From NCBI RefSeq assembly GCF_010726645.1, contig NZ_AP022563.1, positions 1-64,000 on the forward strand: a DNA stretch of 64,000 nt, in the 5' to 3' direction. The number at the start of each line of letters is the position of its first letter. The stretch's first letter is position 1. Both the position numbers and the translations under genes were made by a program. The notes beneath the pieces were generated by a model. That model saw only the letters and a program-made list of their open reading frames with translations, had not been told where the DNA came from and searched no databases. This DNA comes from Mycolicibacterium duvalii (GTDB lineage Bacteria > Actinomycetota > Actinomycetes > Mycobacteriales > Mycobacteriaceae). This document shows, in pieces, positions 33,979 through 43,491 of this stretch.

Positions 33979-34773
33979 GTGGACCTCATTCCGCGGCGCC
34001 TCAAGGAGCCGGCGTATCGGCTCTACGAGATGCGCCTGCGCCAGGGGTTGTCGCCGTCTCGGACGCAGCTGCCGCGTCACATCGCGGTGCTGTGCGACGG
34101 AAACCGCCGGTGGGCGCGTGAAGTCGGCCACGACGACGTCAGCTACGGCTATCGCGCCGGGGCCCGCAAGATCGCCGAGATGCTGCGCTGGTGTGACGAG
34201 ATCGGCATCGAGATGGCCACTGTCTATCTGCTCTCGACCGAGAACCTGCAGCGCGACGCCGGGGAGCTGTCGTGCCTGATCGAGATCATCACCGAGGTCG
34301 TCGAGGAGATCTGCGCACCGGTCAACCGGTGGAGCGTGCGCACCGTCGGCGATCTCGAGCTCATCGGCGAGGAACCTGCGCGTCGGTTGCGCGACGCGGT
34401 GTCCTCGACCGCGGACGCCCGCACCGCGTCTTTTCATGTCAACGTCGCCGTCGGCTACGGCGGGCGCCAAGAGATCGTCGATGCCGTCCGCGCGCTGCTG
34501 AGCAAAGAGATCGCCAACGGCGCCACCGGTGAGCAGCTGGTGGAAGCCGTTACCGCCGAAGCGATCTCGGAGAACCTGTATACCTCGGGTCAGCCGGACC
34601 CGGATCTGGTGATCCGCACGTCCGGTGAACAACGGCTGTCGGGCTTCCTGCTGTGGCAGAGCGCGTACTCGGAGATGTGGTTCACCGAGGCCTACTGGCC
34701 GGAGTTCCGACGCATCGACTTCCTGCGCGCGGTACGCGATTACAGCGCCCGGCACCGCCGCTACGGGCGGTAG
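33979..34773 (+). CDS. Short-chain Z-isoprenyl diphosphate synthase (Rv1086 type)
   Basis: 264 residues from GTG 33979. The UPP-synthase family motifs are in order: [17 protein letters not shown] (catalytic Asp and Arg), [11 protein letters not shown], and the C-terminal [22 protein letters not shown]. The M. tuberculosis homologue makes omega,E,Z-farnesyl diphosphate from geranyl and isopentenyl diphosphate, a precursor of decaprenyl phosphate for cell-wall assembly. The next gene starts three bases after its stop. Confidence 0.94.
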   Translation: MDLIPRRLKEPAYRLYEMRLRQGLSPSRTQLPRHIAVLCDGNRRWAREVGHDDVSYGYRAGARKIAEMLRWCDEIGIEMATVYLLSTENLQRDAGELSCLIEIITEVVEEICAPVNRWSVRTVGDLELIGEEPARRLRDAVSSTADARTASFHVNVAVGYGGRQEIVDAVRALLSKEIANGATGEQLVEAVTAEAISENLYTSGQPDPDLVIRTSGEQRLSGFLLWQSAYSEMWFTEAYWPEFRRIDFLRAVRDYSARHRRYGR

Positions 34774-34775
34774 CC

Positions 34776-36125
34776 ATGGTGGCCCTGTCCGCGGTGGTGT
34801 TCACACTGAGCTGGTGGCTGGGGCTGTACCTGGTGGCCCGCGACCCCCGCAAGCCGGTGCTGGTGCTCGCCTCGATCGGGTTGACGAGTTTCGCGCTGGT
34901 GGTGGCGCTGGACGCGGTGCGGGTGGTGACGCGTTCGGAGGTGCTCGGCGCCGTCGAGATCTACCTCGTCGCGGTGCCGGGCGTGGCGTGGTTCGCGGTG
35001 TTGCTGGAGCTGTCACGCCCCCGGGACAGCTGGCGGAATCGGTCCCGCGACGCCGGACTGGTCGCCGGTGTCGCGCTGCTGGCGTTCTGCGGGGCGGCGC
35101 TGGCCGGTGACGTCGAAGGTCCGCTGCGGCTCGGGCACTGGGTGGTGTTCGCGGCGGTGTCGGTGCCGTCGCTGCTGGCGCTGGTGCATGCGGTGGCCCG
35201 GCGTTCTCAGCCCGGCCCGGTGGTCGGCTTCGTCGTCGTCGCGACCTTGTTCTTCGCACTCGGAAACGCGATCCTGGTGATCCCGCTCGGGCTGGTCCCG
35301 AGCTGGCTGGCGTTGGCCGCCACCGGTTTCGACGTGGCGCTGCTCGGCGTCGCAGTCGCGATGGGCGACGCGTTCGACGAAGGGCAGGCCCTGCGCGGGG
35401 ACATGTTGCGGTCGGTGGCGGCGACGCTGGTGGTGGCGGTGCTGTTCGGCGGCCAGGTGCTGGTCGCGGCAGCGGTCACGGGTCCGAGCGCCACGCTGAC
35501 GGTGCTGCTGTTCACCAGTCTGGCGGTGGCCATCGCGATCAACGTGCTGGCCGATCCGCTGGCCGGGGTGCTGGACCGGTTGGCGTTCTCCCGGTCGCCG
35601 GACCTGCGGGCCGACCGGGCGGCACTGCGTGACACCGAGGCGGCACTGCCGCGCCGGGCCGCCACCCCGCTGGACGACATGGACGAGGACACCTTCGTGC
35701 GGGTCACCCGGCGCGCGCTGAGCCACTACGGCGACCTGTCCAAACTCGTGGCCAGCCCGTTGACCGCGCTGCCGGTCATCGACGAGCGGTTGGCCCGCCG
35801 CGGGGCACCGGATCAACCCCTAGAGCGGGCCAACGAACTTCGCGGCCTGCTCGCCGAACGCATCGCGGTGCTCAAACCGCGTGGCGGTGCGGACTTCGGC
35901 ACCACCGAGCAGTGGCGCCACTACAACTCGCTGTACTTCCCCTACGTCGTCGGCGTGCGGGCCTACGCGCAGAACGCGACCGCCGCGGGTCTGGACCCGG
36001 TGGCCCGCCAGGCCTGGCACTGGTTCGTCAGTGACGTGCCGCAGCGCTCGCTGCACAACTGGCAGAACGCCGCCGCGCGCGTCATCGCCGCCGACTTGCG
36101 GAGCACCGTCACCGCAGCGCGCTGA
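34776..36125 (+). CDS. Polytopic membrane protein with conserved cytoplasmic tail, function unknown
   Basis: 449 residues. About eight or nine membrane segments fill residues 1-270 (VFTLSWWLGLYLVA, VLVLASIGLTSFALVVALDAV, PVVGFVVVATLFFALGNAIL, TLTVLLFTSLAVAIAINVLA). A soluble tail of about 170 residues follows, with a conserved-looking core YGDLSKLVASPLTALPVID and a terminal block YFPYVVGVRAYAQNA, FVSDVPQRSLHNWQNAA. I do not recognise the family. Layout resembles 7TM sensor proteins with an output domain. It is tightly linked to the prenyl synthase. Confidence 0.65.
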   Translation: MVALSAVVFTLSWWLGLYLVARDPRKPVLVLASIGLTSFALVVALDAVRVVTRSEVLGAVEIYLVAVPGVAWFAVLLELSRPRDSWRNRSRDAGLVAGVALLAFCGAALAGDVEGPLRLGHWVVFAAVSVPSLLALVHAVARRSQPGPVVGFVVVATLFFALGNAILVIPLGLVPSWLALAATGFDVALLGVAVAMGDAFDEGQALRGDMLRSVAATLVVAVLFGGQVLVAAAVTGPSATLTVLLFTSLAVAIAINVLADPLAGVLDRLAFSRSPDLRADRAALRDTEAALPRRAATPLDDMDEDTFVRVTRRALSHYGDLSKLVASPLTALPVIDERLARRGAPDQPLERANELRGLLAERIAVLKPRGGADFGTTEQWRHYNSLYFPYVVGVRAYAQNATAAGLDPVARQAWHWFVSDVPQRSLHNWQNAAARVIAADLRSTVTAAR

Positions 36126-36194
36126 CCTGGGCCTGGCAGCGTTTGGCAGCGTTCGGCGTCGATCTGGCAGTGGATCGTTCGCACCATCGGTGCC

Positions 36195-36602
36195 ATGACC
36201 GCCATCACGACCCGTCCCGCGCCGGACACCGATCACTCGCTGCTGCGGTTCTCGCTGCGCGCCGACGCCACCCTGTGCGCCGGTGCCGGGTTGTTCGTCG
36301 CGATGGCCGCCGACCCGCTGGCGCGGCTGTCCGGTCTGCCCGCCACCGCTGAGTGGATCGGCGGCGCGGCGCTCGTCGTCTACGGCGTGCTGCTCTACGC
36401 GGCCGCGGGGATCGCCGACGTGCGCCGCGTCGGCGTCGGCGTCGTCGCCGGCAACGCGATCTTCACCGCCGCGGTGGCCGTCGTACTGGCGACCGGCGTG
36501 CTGCCCCTGACCGGCGTCGGCGTCACCGCCACGGCCGCGTTCGCCGCGGCCACGGCGGGGCTGACCCGGCTGCAGTACCTCGGGCTGCGCCGCCTGGCGT
36601 GA
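36195..36602 (+). CDS. Small four-helix membrane protein, first of a tandem pair
   Basis: 135 residues. After SLLRFSLRADATL come four hydrophobic segments (AGAGLFVAMAADPLARLSGL, WIGGAALVVYGVLLYAAAGI, VGVVAGNAIFTAAVAVVLA, GVTATAAFAAATAGL) and a basic end LRRLA. It is a paralogue of the next gene. Family unknown to me; similar small integral proteins occur widely in actinobacteria. It starts 69 bases after the preceding stop. Confidence 0.65.
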   Translation: MTAITTRPAPDTDHSLLRFSLRADATLCAGAGLFVAMAADPLARLSGLPATAEWIGGAALVVYGVLLYAAAGIADVRRVGVGVVAGNAIFTAAVAVVLATGVLPLTGVGVTATAAFAAATAGLTRLQYLGLRRLA

Positions 36603-36633
36603 CCCGACAACCCACGAAGAAAGGAACACCCTC

Positions 36634-37047
36634 ATGACCGCTACGACGTCCTCCCGGCTCACCGGGTCCACCGATTCCTTGTTGCGCTTCGCGATGCGCG
36701 CCGACGCCGTCCTGAGCGGCCTCACCGGAGTCGCGCTGCTGATCTTCGCGCCCGCGGTCGCCGACATCTCGGGCACCACGCCGCTCGTCGAGTACGCCAC
36801 CGGTGCGTTCTTCGTCGTGTTCGCGATCGCGGTGCTGGCGCTGGCCTCCCGCCCGGCAATTCGCACGTCGGGGCTGCTGCTGGCCGCCGGGAACCTGCTG
36901 TTCAGCGTCGCCACGGTGGTGGTGGTCCTGGCCGGGGTGTGGCCGCTGACCACCACGGGGGTGGTGCTCGTCCTGGGTACCGGGGTCTACACGCTGGTGA
37001 TGGCCGAACTGCAGTACCAGGGTGTGCGGCGGATCCAGAAAGCCTGA
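36634..37047 (+). CDS. Small four-helix membrane protein, second of a tandem pair
   Basis: 137 residues, ATG 36634 behind an AAGAAAGGAAC ribosome site. It shares with the preceding protein the start SLLRFAMRADAVLSGLTG, the four-segment layout (VEYATGAFFVVFAIAVLAL, SGLLLAAGNLLFSVATVVVVLAG, GVVLVLGTGVYTLVMAEL) and the basic end QGVRRIQKA, so the two arose by tandem duplication. Only 31 bases separate them. No function can be assigned. Confidence 0.68.
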   Translation: MTATTSSRLTGSTDSLLRFAMRADAVLSGLTGVALLIFAPAVADISGTTPLVEYATGAFFVVFAIAVLALASRPAIRTSGLLLAAGNLLFSVATVVVVLAGVWPLTTTGVVLVLGTGVYTLVMAELQYQGVRRIQKA

Positions 37048-37129
37048 GCGGAAGTGCAGTAGTCGACTACTTATCCGTCGCGGGCCTGCGCGCTCACACT
37101 TAGAGGTACGCCGCGTGGAGGAGGTCGCC

Positions 37130-38629
37130 GTGTCCGTCAACTCCCATCACATCAGCCAGACGGACACGTGCGACCTCTGCGTCGTCGGTGCCGGGATCGC
37201 GGGACTCAACGCGTTGTTCGTCGCGAGTCGTTACCTGGGCAGGAACCGGAAAGTCCTCCTCATCGACCGGCGCCCACGGGTCGGCGGCATGTGGATCGAC
37301 ACCTATCCGTACGTTCGGCTGCACCAGCCACACCCGATGTTCACCGCCGGCAACATCGGCTGGACTCTGAACCGGGAGCCGTCCTACCTCGCGTCGAAAG
37401 ACGAGGTGCTCGACCACTTCAGCCACTGCCTCGCCGAGATCAAGGATCGGTTGACCGTCGACGAACGGTACGGCTGGGAGTTCGAATCCGCCGAACCGAT
37501 CCTCGGCGGCGTCCGTGTCGTGTGCCGGGCACCCGACGGCAGCAGTCGAACCATTGACGCCGCGCGGCTGATCAAGGCCTACGGACTACGGGTAACCCCC
37601 AACGAGCCGCTGGCATTCTCGAGCGCGCGGGTGCGCTCGGTGTCTCCTGACAGCTGCGACGTCCGGACCGGCGAGATCGCTGAAAGTACCGCGCCGGTGT
37701 ACATCGTCGGCGGCGGCAAGACCGCGATGGACACTGCGCACACCCTGGTCACGACGTACCCGGGTCGGCAGGTCAATTTGGTCGCCGGCTCGGGCACGTT
37801 CTTCACCGACCGGGACAAGTTCTTCCCCGCCGGGCGGCGGCGCTGGGTGGGGAGCACGCTGCTCAGCGAGATGGCCGTCGACATGTGCCGGCGCTTCGAC
37901 GGCGCCAATGAACAGCAGATGGCTGCGTGGTACCGCGCCACCTACGGCACCTCGATGACGCCGCAGGCAGGCAATTTCCTGCTGGGCGTGCTCTCGCAGG
38001 CGGAGAACACCACGATCGCGGGCGGCGTCAACGAGGTGATGATGGAGCATCTCGAAGACATCGTCGACCGCGACGGCCACACCGAGCTTCTCTTCCGCAG
38101 CGGCGCCACTGCGCCGGTCGAGGACGGCAGCTGGATCATCAACTGCACCGGCTACCTCACCGGAGCCGACCAGCCCTACGAGCCCTACACCTCGTCGGGC
38201 GGGACCGTGCTCTCGATTCAGGTGCGTTCGGCCACGATGCATCTCACATCGTTCATGGGCTATTTCATGACCCATCTGATGTTCTTGGACCAGCTGCGGG
38301 AGCTGCCGCTCTACGAGCTCGACATGCAGGAGATGCTGCAGCGGAACAAGACCGTGCTGCCGTATGCGATGTTCGCGCTCGCGCAATACAACCTGGGCCT
38401 GATGGCAGACGCCATGCCGTCGAAGGTGTTCCGCGAATGCGGGCTGGACTTCGACCGCTGGTATCCGTGGCCGCGCCGCACGGTCGGTGCGGTGCGCTTC
38501 ATGCTGAACCATCGTCGGGAGCGTGACCACCTGCGCCAAGTCCTCGACACCGTCAGAGTCCGCTGCGACGTGCGGTGCGGACCGTTGAGCCACGGTGACG
38601 CTACAGCTTGCGCAGCCGCAGCCGGTTGA
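37130..38629 (+). CDS. Flavin-dependent monooxygenase-like oxidoreductase
   Basis: 499 residues from GTG 37130, which has GGAGGAGG six bases upstream. FAD-binding GxGxxG is [15 protein letters not shown] near residue 17, followed by [22 protein letters not shown]; a second dinucleotide fold lies at [18 protein letters not shown] near residue 195. This is the layout of class B flavin monooxygenases, though the exact Baeyer-Villiger fingerprint was not found. Substrate unknown. Its last 29 bases overlap the 3' end of coaA on the other strand, and the final residues (CAAAAG) may be an extension. It has no counterpart in the Rv1086-Rv1092c order. Confidence 0.75.
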   Translation: MSVNSHHISQTDTCDLCVVGAGIAGLNALFVASRYLGRNRKVLLIDRRPRVGGMWIDTYPYVRLHQPHPMFTAGNIGWTLNREPSYLASKDEVLDHFSHCLAEIKDRLTVDERYGWEFESAEPILGGVRVVCRAPDGSSRTIDAARLIKAYGLRVTPNEPLAFSSARVRSVSPDSCDVRTGEIAESTAPVYIVGGGKTAMDTAHTLVTTYPGRQVNLVAGSGTFFTDRDKFFPAGRRRWVGSTLLSEMAVDMCRRFDGANEQQMAAWYRATYGTSMTPQAGNFLLGVLSQAENTTIAGGVNEVMMEHLEDIVDRDGHTELLFRSGATAPVEDGSWIINCTGYLTGADQPYEPYTSSGGTVLSIQVRSATMHLTSFMGYFMTHLMFLDQLRELPLYELDMQEMLQRNKTVLPYAMFALAQYNLGLMADAMPSKVFRECGLDFDRWYPWPRRTVGAVRFMLNHRRERDHLRQVLDTVRVRCDVRCGPLSHGDATACAAAAG

Positions 38630-39551
38630 TCGAATGATCGGAGTCCTTGCGCAGCACCAGCGTCGCGCGCGGCCGCGTCGGCAGGATGTTCTCGATCAGG
38701 TTGGGCCGGTTGATGGAATGCCAGATGTCGCGGGCCGCGAACACGGCCTGCTCGTCGGTCAGCGTGGAGTAGTGGTGGAAGTGCGATGCCGGGTCGGCGA
38801 ACGCGCCCGCGCGCATCGACAGGAAACGGGAGATGTACCAGTTCTCGATGTCCTCGATGCGCGCGTCGACGTAGACGGAGAAGTCGAACAGGTCGGAGAC
38901 CATCAGCGCCGGACCGGTCTGCAGGACGTTGAGCCCTTCCAGGATGAGGATGTCGGGGTGTTCGATGATCTGTTTCTCGCCCGGCACGATGTCGTAGAGC
39001 AGGTGTGAGTAGACCGGTGCGCAGGCCGCGTCGGAGCCCGATTTCACCGCGGTGACGAACCGCATCAGGCCGCGCCGGTCGTAGCTTTCCGGGAATCCTT
39101 TGCGGTGCATCAGGTTCCGGCGGGCCAGCTCTCTGTTCGAGTACAGGAAGCCGTCGGTGGTCACCAGATCCACCCGCGGGTGATGCTCCCAGCGCGCCAG
39201 CAGGGCCTGCAGCACACGGGCCGTCGTGGACTTGCCGACAGCCACACTGCCCGCGACGCCGATGATGAACGGCACCGGTCGATCCGGGTTCTGCGTCGGG
39301 TCGCCGTCGGAGTCGCCGAGGAACGCGGCGGTGGTGGCGAACAGCGCCTGACGCGCGGCCACCTGCAGGTGGATCAACCGCGCCAGCGGCAGATAGACCT
39401 CTTCGACTTCGAGCAGATCGATCTTCTCGCCGAGCCCGCGCAGTTTGACGAGTTCTTCTTCGGTCAACTTCAGCGGTGTCGACGACCGGAGCCCCCGCCA
39501 CTGACTTCGATCGAACTCCACGTAGGGGCTGGGTTCGCTCAGCCGAGCCAT
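38601..39551 (-). CDS. coaA: Pantothenate kinase type I
   Basis: 316 residues from ATG 39551. P-loop [21 protein letters not shown] near residue 98; the typical [15 protein letters not shown] and [17 protein letters not shown] [12 protein letters not shown] follow, and the C-terminus is [12 protein letters not shown]. It phosphorylates pantothenate in the first step of CoA synthesis. It is read divergently from the DUF885 gene. An open frame continues far upstream of 39551 on this strand but is antisense to that gene and has no family support. Confidence 0.95.
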   Translation of the reverse strand: MARLSEPSPYVEFDRSQWRGLRSSTPLKLTEEELVKLRGLGEKIDLLEVEEVYLPLARLIHLQVAARQALFATTAAFLGDSDGDPTQNPDRPVPFIIGVAGSVAVGKSTTARVLQALLARWEHHPRVDLVTTDGFLYSNRELARRNLMHRKGFPESYDRRGLMRFVTAVKSGSDAACAPVYSHLLYDIVPGEKQIIEHPDILILEGLNVLQTGPALMVSDLFDFSVYVDARIEDIENWYISRFLSMRAGAFADPASHFHHYSTLTDEQAVFAARDIWHSINRPNLIENILPTRPRATLVLRKDSDHSINRLRLRKL

Positions 39552-39581
39552 GCGCCCAGTCTTGCAGTTAGCTTGGTTGCC

Positions 39582-40778
39582 ATGGACCCCGGCACCCTGA
39601 TCCGCGAGTACCTGACGCTCGGGCTGCGCTTCGACCGCGTGGAGGACGGTTACGTCGACGCGTTCACCGGCGACGCGGCGTTGCGCCGCGAGGTGCAGAA
39701 CGAACCGCCGCCCGACCCGGCTGCACTGGCCCGCCGCGCCGCGCAGCTGCAGGCCGAACTGCCCGCGGGGCTGGCCCCGGACCGCGCCGCCTTCGTCGGC
39801 GCCCACCTGCGCGCGCTGGAGTGCGCGGCGCGCAAATTCGCCGGCGAGCAGGTCGGCTTCGTCGACGAGGTCGAGGCGTACTTCGACGTGCGGATCGCCA
39901 AAGGCGACCCGGAGCGGTACCGGGAGGCCCACGCCAAGCTCGACGAGGCGCTCGACGGGACCGGCCCGCTGGCCGAGCGGGTGCAGGCCCACCGCGCGGC
40001 AGAGGAGATCCCGCCCGCCCGGCTGGAGGAAGCCATCCACGCGTTCTCGTCGGCGTTGCGCGACCGCGTCCGGGCGACGTTCCCGCTGCCCGAGCGCGAG
40101 ACCATCACCTACGAGGTGGTCACCGACAAGCCGTGGTCGGGGTTCAACTACTACCTCGGCGACTACCGCTCGACCGTCGCGGTCAACGCCGACCTCAAGC
40201 AGCAGATGTCGAACCTGCCGCGGCTGGTGGCCCACGAGTCCTATCCCGGTCACCACACCGAGCACTGCCGCAAAGAGGCCGGGTTGGTCGAGGACAAGGG
40301 GCAGGCCGAGCAGACGATCTTCCTGGTCAACACGCCGCAGTGCCTGATGGCCGAGGGACTGGCCGATCTGGCGTTGTACGCGGCAGTGGGGCCGCAGTGG
40401 GGGAGTTGGGCCACCGAGATCTACGCCGACCTGGGGTTGCGGTTCGACGGTGACCGCGCCGAGGCGGTGTCCGAGGCGACGGCGGCGCTGGCCGACGTGC
40501 GCCAGGACGCCGCGCTGATGCTGCACGACGAGCACCGTGACGTCGACGACGTGGTCGCGTTCCTCAAGCAGTGGCTGCTGGTCAACGACGAGCGTGCCCG
40601 CCAGATGTTGCGGTTCCTGTCCTCGCCGCTGTGGCGCGCCTACACCAGCACCTACGTCGAGGGCTACCGGCTGCTGCGCGGCTGGCTCGACGCCAGACCC
40701 GACGGTGTGACGCTTACCGAACGTTTCACCACGTTGCTCGACGAGCCGCTGATCCCGTCGTCGCTGCGCAGCGGCTAG
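39582..40778 (+). CDS. DUF885 protein, putative metallopeptidase
   Basis: 398 residues from ATG 39582. The hallmark [11 protein letters not shown] near residue 220 supplies the metal-binding His/Glu set of DUF885 proteins, which are distant relatives of gluzincin peptidases; a further acidic helix ([12 protein letters not shown]) follows. No signal peptide is evident, so it is likely cytoplasmic. Substrate is unknown. It starts 30 bases from the divergent coaA and ends 17 bases before glyA on the same strand. Confidence 0.85.
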   Translation: MDPGTLIREYLTLGLRFDRVEDGYVDAFTGDAALRREVQNEPPPDPAALARRAAQLQAELPAGLAPDRAAFVGAHLRALECAARKFAGEQVGFVDEVEAYFDVRIAKGDPERYREAHAKLDEALDGTGPLAERVQAHRAAEEIPPARLEEAIHAFSSALRDRVRATFPLPERETITYEVVTDKPWSGFNYYLGDYRSTVAVNADLKQQMSNLPRLVAHESYPGHHTEHCRKEAGLVEDKGQAEQTIFLVNTPQCLMAEGLADLALYAAVGPQWGSWATEIYADLGLRFDGDRAEAVSEATAALADVRQDAALMLHDEHRDVDDVVAFLKQWLLVNDERARQMLRFLSSPLWRAYTSTYVEGYRLLRGWLDARPDGVTLTERFTTLLDEPLIPSSLRSG

Positions 40779-40795
40779 CCCGATAGGCTTCCGGC

Positions 40796-42262
40796 ATGAC
40801 TGCTGAGTCCGTCACCGCCGGTCTGGGTGCCGAGTACGCCGACACCGCCAGCGAGGCCTACCGGGCCGCGCTGCGGGTGATCGAGACCGTGGAGCCGCGC
40901 ATCGCCGAGGCCACCCGCAAGGAGCTCGACGACCAGCGCACGTCGCTGAAGCTGATCGCCAGCGAGAACTACGCCTCGCCCGCGGTGCTGCTGACCATGG
41001 GCACCTGGTTCTCCGACAAGTACGCCGAGGGCACCATCGGGCACCGGTTCTACGCCGCCTGCCAGAACGTCGACACGGTCGAGGCGCTGGCCGCCGAACA
41101 CGCTCGCGAACTGTTCGGGGCGCAGTACGCCTACGTCCAGCCGCACTCCGGCATCGACGCGAACCTGGTCGCCTACTGGGCGATCCTGGCGACCCGGGTC
41201 GAGGGGCCGGGACTGGCCGAGCTGGGCGCCAAGCATGTCAACGACCTGTCCGAAGCCGACTGGGAGAGCTTGCGCAACAAGCTGGGCAACCAGCGCCTGA
41301 TGGGCATGTCGCTGGACACCGGCGGGCACCTGACCCACGGGTTCCGGCCCAATATCTCCGGCAAGATGTTCCATCAGCGCCAGTACGGGACCGATCCGAC
41401 CACCGGGTTCATCGACTATGACGCCGTCGCCGCCGCGGTGCGCGAGTTCAAGCCGCTGGTGCTGGTCGCCGGCTACTCGGCCTACCCGCGTCGGGTCAAC
41501 TTCGCCAAGATGCGCGAGATCGCCGACGAGGTGGGCGCGACCCTGATGGTCGACATGGCGCATTTCGCGGGCCTGGTGGCCGGCAAGGTGTTCACCGGGG
41601 ACGAGGATCCGGTGCCGCACGCGCACGTGGTCACGACGACGACGCACAAGTCTTTGCGCGGCCCCCGCGGCGGTCTGGTGCTGGCCACCGAGGAGTACGC
41701 ACCGGCGGTCGACAAGGGCTGCCCGATGGTGCTGGGCGGCCCGCTGTCGCACGTGATGGCGGCCAAGGCCGTCGCGCTGGCCGAGGCCCGCCAACCGGCG
41801 TTCCGGACGTACGCCCAGGCCGTCGCCGACAACGCCCAGGCGCTGGCCGACGGTTTCGTCAAGCGGGACAGCAGCCTGGTCACCGGCGGCACCGACAACC
41901 ACCTGGTGCTGCTGGACGTGACGTCGTTCGGGCTCACCGGCCGGCAGGCCGAATCGGCGCTGCTGGACTCGGGCATCGTGACCAACCGCAACGCGATCCC
42001 GGCCGACCCGAACGGCGCCTGGTACACCAGCGGCATCCGGTTCGGCACGCCGGCGCTGACCACGCGCGGCTTCGGCGCCGACGACTTCGACCGCGTCGCC
42101 GAGCTGGTGGTCGAGGTGCTGGAGAACACCCAGCCCGCCGCCGGACCCAACGGTCCGTCGAAGGCCAAGTACACGCTGGCCGACGGCACCGCCGAGCGGG
42201 TCCGCAGCGCCGCGGCCGAATTGCTGGACGCCAACCCGCTGTACCCGGGCCTGACGCTGTAG
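40796..42262 (+). CDS. glyA: Serine hydroxymethyltransferase, long form
   Basis: 488 residues. It interconverts serine and glycine with tetrahydrofolate. PLP Lys lies in [16 protein letters not shown]; other motifs are [39 protein letters not shown] and [10 protein letters not shown]. Common SHMTs, including the GlyA1 I recall at this position in M. tuberculosis, have about 425 residues. This protein has about 28 extra residues between YWAILATR and [10 protein letters not shown] (roughly 130-160), a longer N-terminus and a longer C-terminal tail. All catalytic motifs are kept. Different subfamily replacing GlyA1 in place is my inference. Confidence 0.92.
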   Translation: MTAESVTAGLGAEYADTASEAYRAALRVIETVEPRIAEATRKELDDQRTSLKLIASENYASPAVLLTMGTWFSDKYAEGTIGHRFYAACQNVDTVEALAAEHARELFGAQYAYVQPHSGIDANLVAYWAILATRVEGPGLAELGAKHVNDLSEADWESLRNKLGNQRLMGMSLDTGGHLTHGFRPNISGKMFHQRQYGTDPTTGFIDYDAVAAAVREFKPLVLVAGYSAYPRRVNFAKMREIADEVGATLMVDMAHFAGLVAGKVFTGDEDPVPHAHVVTTTTHKSLRGPRGGLVLATEEYAPAVDKGCPMVLGGPLSHVMAAKAVALAEARQPAFRTYAQAVADNAQALADGFVKRDSSLVTGGTDNHLVLLDVTSFGLTGRQAESALLDSGIVTNRNAIPADPNGAWYTSGIRFGTPALTTRGFGADDFDRVAELVVEVLENTQPAAGPNGPSKAKYTLADGTAERVRSAAAELLDANPLYPGLTL

Positions 42263-42277
42263 CACCGGAGTGTCGGC

Positions 42278-42316
42278 GTGGGAAATTTTACGATTCCCAC
42301 AGAATTGAGTTAGTGT
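42278..42316 (+). promoter_or_regulatory. Inverted repeat and leaderless-type promoter before desA2
   Basis: GTGGGAA and TTCCCAC pair across nine bases (42278-42300). TAGTGT at 42311-42316 fits the mycobacterial TANNNT -10 box and ends seven bases before the A of the desA2 ATG, so the transcript would begin at or next to the start codon. No ribosome site is visible, which agrees. The inverted repeat lies where a repressor would block polymerase. Confidence 0.5.
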
Positions 42317-42322
42317 AACCGC

Positions 42323-43150
42323 ATGGCACAGAAACCTGTCGCTAATGCATTGACGCTCGAACTCGAGCCGGTCGTCAACGATGAGCTGCGGCGCCACCTC
42401 GACACCGAGGACCCGTGGTTCGCCCACGACTACGTGCCGTTCGACCAGGGAGAGAACTTCGCGTTCCTCGGCGGCCGGGACTGGGATCCGTCGCAGGTCA
42501 CCCTGCCCAAGCCCATCACCGACGCCCTGGAGATCCTGCTGATCACCAAGGACAACCTGGCCGGATACCACCGCGAACTCGTCGAGCACTTCATCCTCGA
42601 GGACAAATGGGGTCGCTGGATGGGCCGGTGGACCGCCGAGGAGCATCTGCACGCCGTCGCGCTGCGCAACTATCTGGTGGTCACCCGCGAGATCGACCCC
42701 ACCGCCAACGAGGACGTCCGGGTCGAGCATGTGATGAAGGGCTACCGCGCCGACACCTTCAGCCAGATCGAGACGCTGGTCTTCATGGCCTTCTGGGAGC
42801 GCGCCCACGCGGTCTTCTGCCGCAATCTGGAGGCTCAGATCGGCGAGCCGGTGCTGCAGGCGCTGGTCGGCCGGATCGCCCGGGACGAGGAGCGCCACGA
42901 GGAGTTCTTCGGCAACCTGATCGCGCACTGCCTGACCACCCACCGCGACGAGACGATCGACGCGATCGCCACACGCGCCGCCGGGCTCGACGTGGTCGGC
43001 GGGGACATCGACGCCTACCAGGACAAGGTGGCCAACGTCGCCGCGGCCGGCATCTTCGATCGCGACCGGCTCCGCACCGTGATCGCCGATCGCATCGCGG
43101 CCTGGGGTGTGGCCGAAGAGGCCCCGCTGAAAGAGTTCACCGGCTCGTAA
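42323..43150 (+). CDS. desA2: Acyl-ACP desaturase-like protein DesA2
   Basis: 275 residues, nearly the length of M. tuberculosis DesA2. Two di-iron ligand motifs of the soluble stearoyl-ACP desaturase family are visible: WTAEEHLHAVAL and RIARDEERHEEFF, plus VEHFILEDKWGRW. It belongs to the fatty-acid/mycolic-acid precursor pathway; DesA2 is essential in M. smegmatis but its exact reaction is debated. An inverted repeat and a leaderless-type promoter precede it. phoH2 lies 200 bases downstream. Confidence 0.94.
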   Translation: MAQKPVANALTLELEPVVNDELRRHLDTEDPWFAHDYVPFDQGENFAFLGGRDWDPSQVTLPKPITDALEILLITKDNLAGYHRELVEHFILEDKWGRWMGRWTAEEHLHAVALRNYLVVTREIDPTANEDVRVEHVMKGYRADTFSQIETLVFMAFWERAHAVFCRNLEAQIGEPVLQALVGRIARDEERHEEFFGNLIAHCLTTHRDETIDAIATRAAGLDVVGGDIDAYQDKVANVAAAGIFDRDRLRTVIADRIAAWGVAEEAPLKEFTGS

Positions 43151-43290
43151 CGCACACGGCGGGCAGAGTTTCGGCGCGCCTGACGGGCACGGGTGCGCGT
43201 GCGGGAGTAGCGTCGACGCCGATGGCTAGCGATTTGCTCTGCTGTCCGGGCGGTCCCGATTGAAAGGGCCGGCCCCGGTCCTGAGACCGC

Positions 43291-43491
43291 GTGTGTGTCC
43301 ACCGAGAAGTTCGTGTGGGGTCGCAGGAACTCGCGCAGCCTCGAGGAGCGCTACGTGACTCAATCCCAGAGCCGGCAATCCGACGCCCGACGGACCTACG
43401 TGCTCGACACCTCCGTGTTGTTGTCCGACCCCTGGGCCATCACGCGGTTTGCCGAACACGAAGTCGTGGTCCCGCTCGTCGTCATCAGTGA
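43291..43491 (+). CDS. Possible PhoAT-like antitoxin frame overlapping phoH2
   Basis: A 66-codon frame from GTG 43291 starts just before phoH2 and overlaps it in another frame. It is very rich in Arg ([13 protein letters not shown] at the end). Mycobacterial phoH2 genes have been reported to be preceded by a short antitoxin gene, phoAT, overlapping the toxin. This frame sits in the right place, but its composition is what a shifted high-GC frame gives by chance, so the call is weak. Confidence 0.25.
   Translation: MCVHREVRVGSQELAQPRGALRDSIPEPAIRRPTDLRARHLRVVVRPLGHHAVCRTRSRGPARRHQ

Noticed and set aside
39552..40535. Long N-terminal extension of CoaA
   Set aside because: Antisense to the DUF885 gene; CoaA proteins start at the [13 protein letters not shown] position used here.
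40775..42943. 722-codon minus-strand open frame antisense to glyA and desA2
   Set aside because: Same GC-skew effect; both sense genes have complete catalytic motifs.
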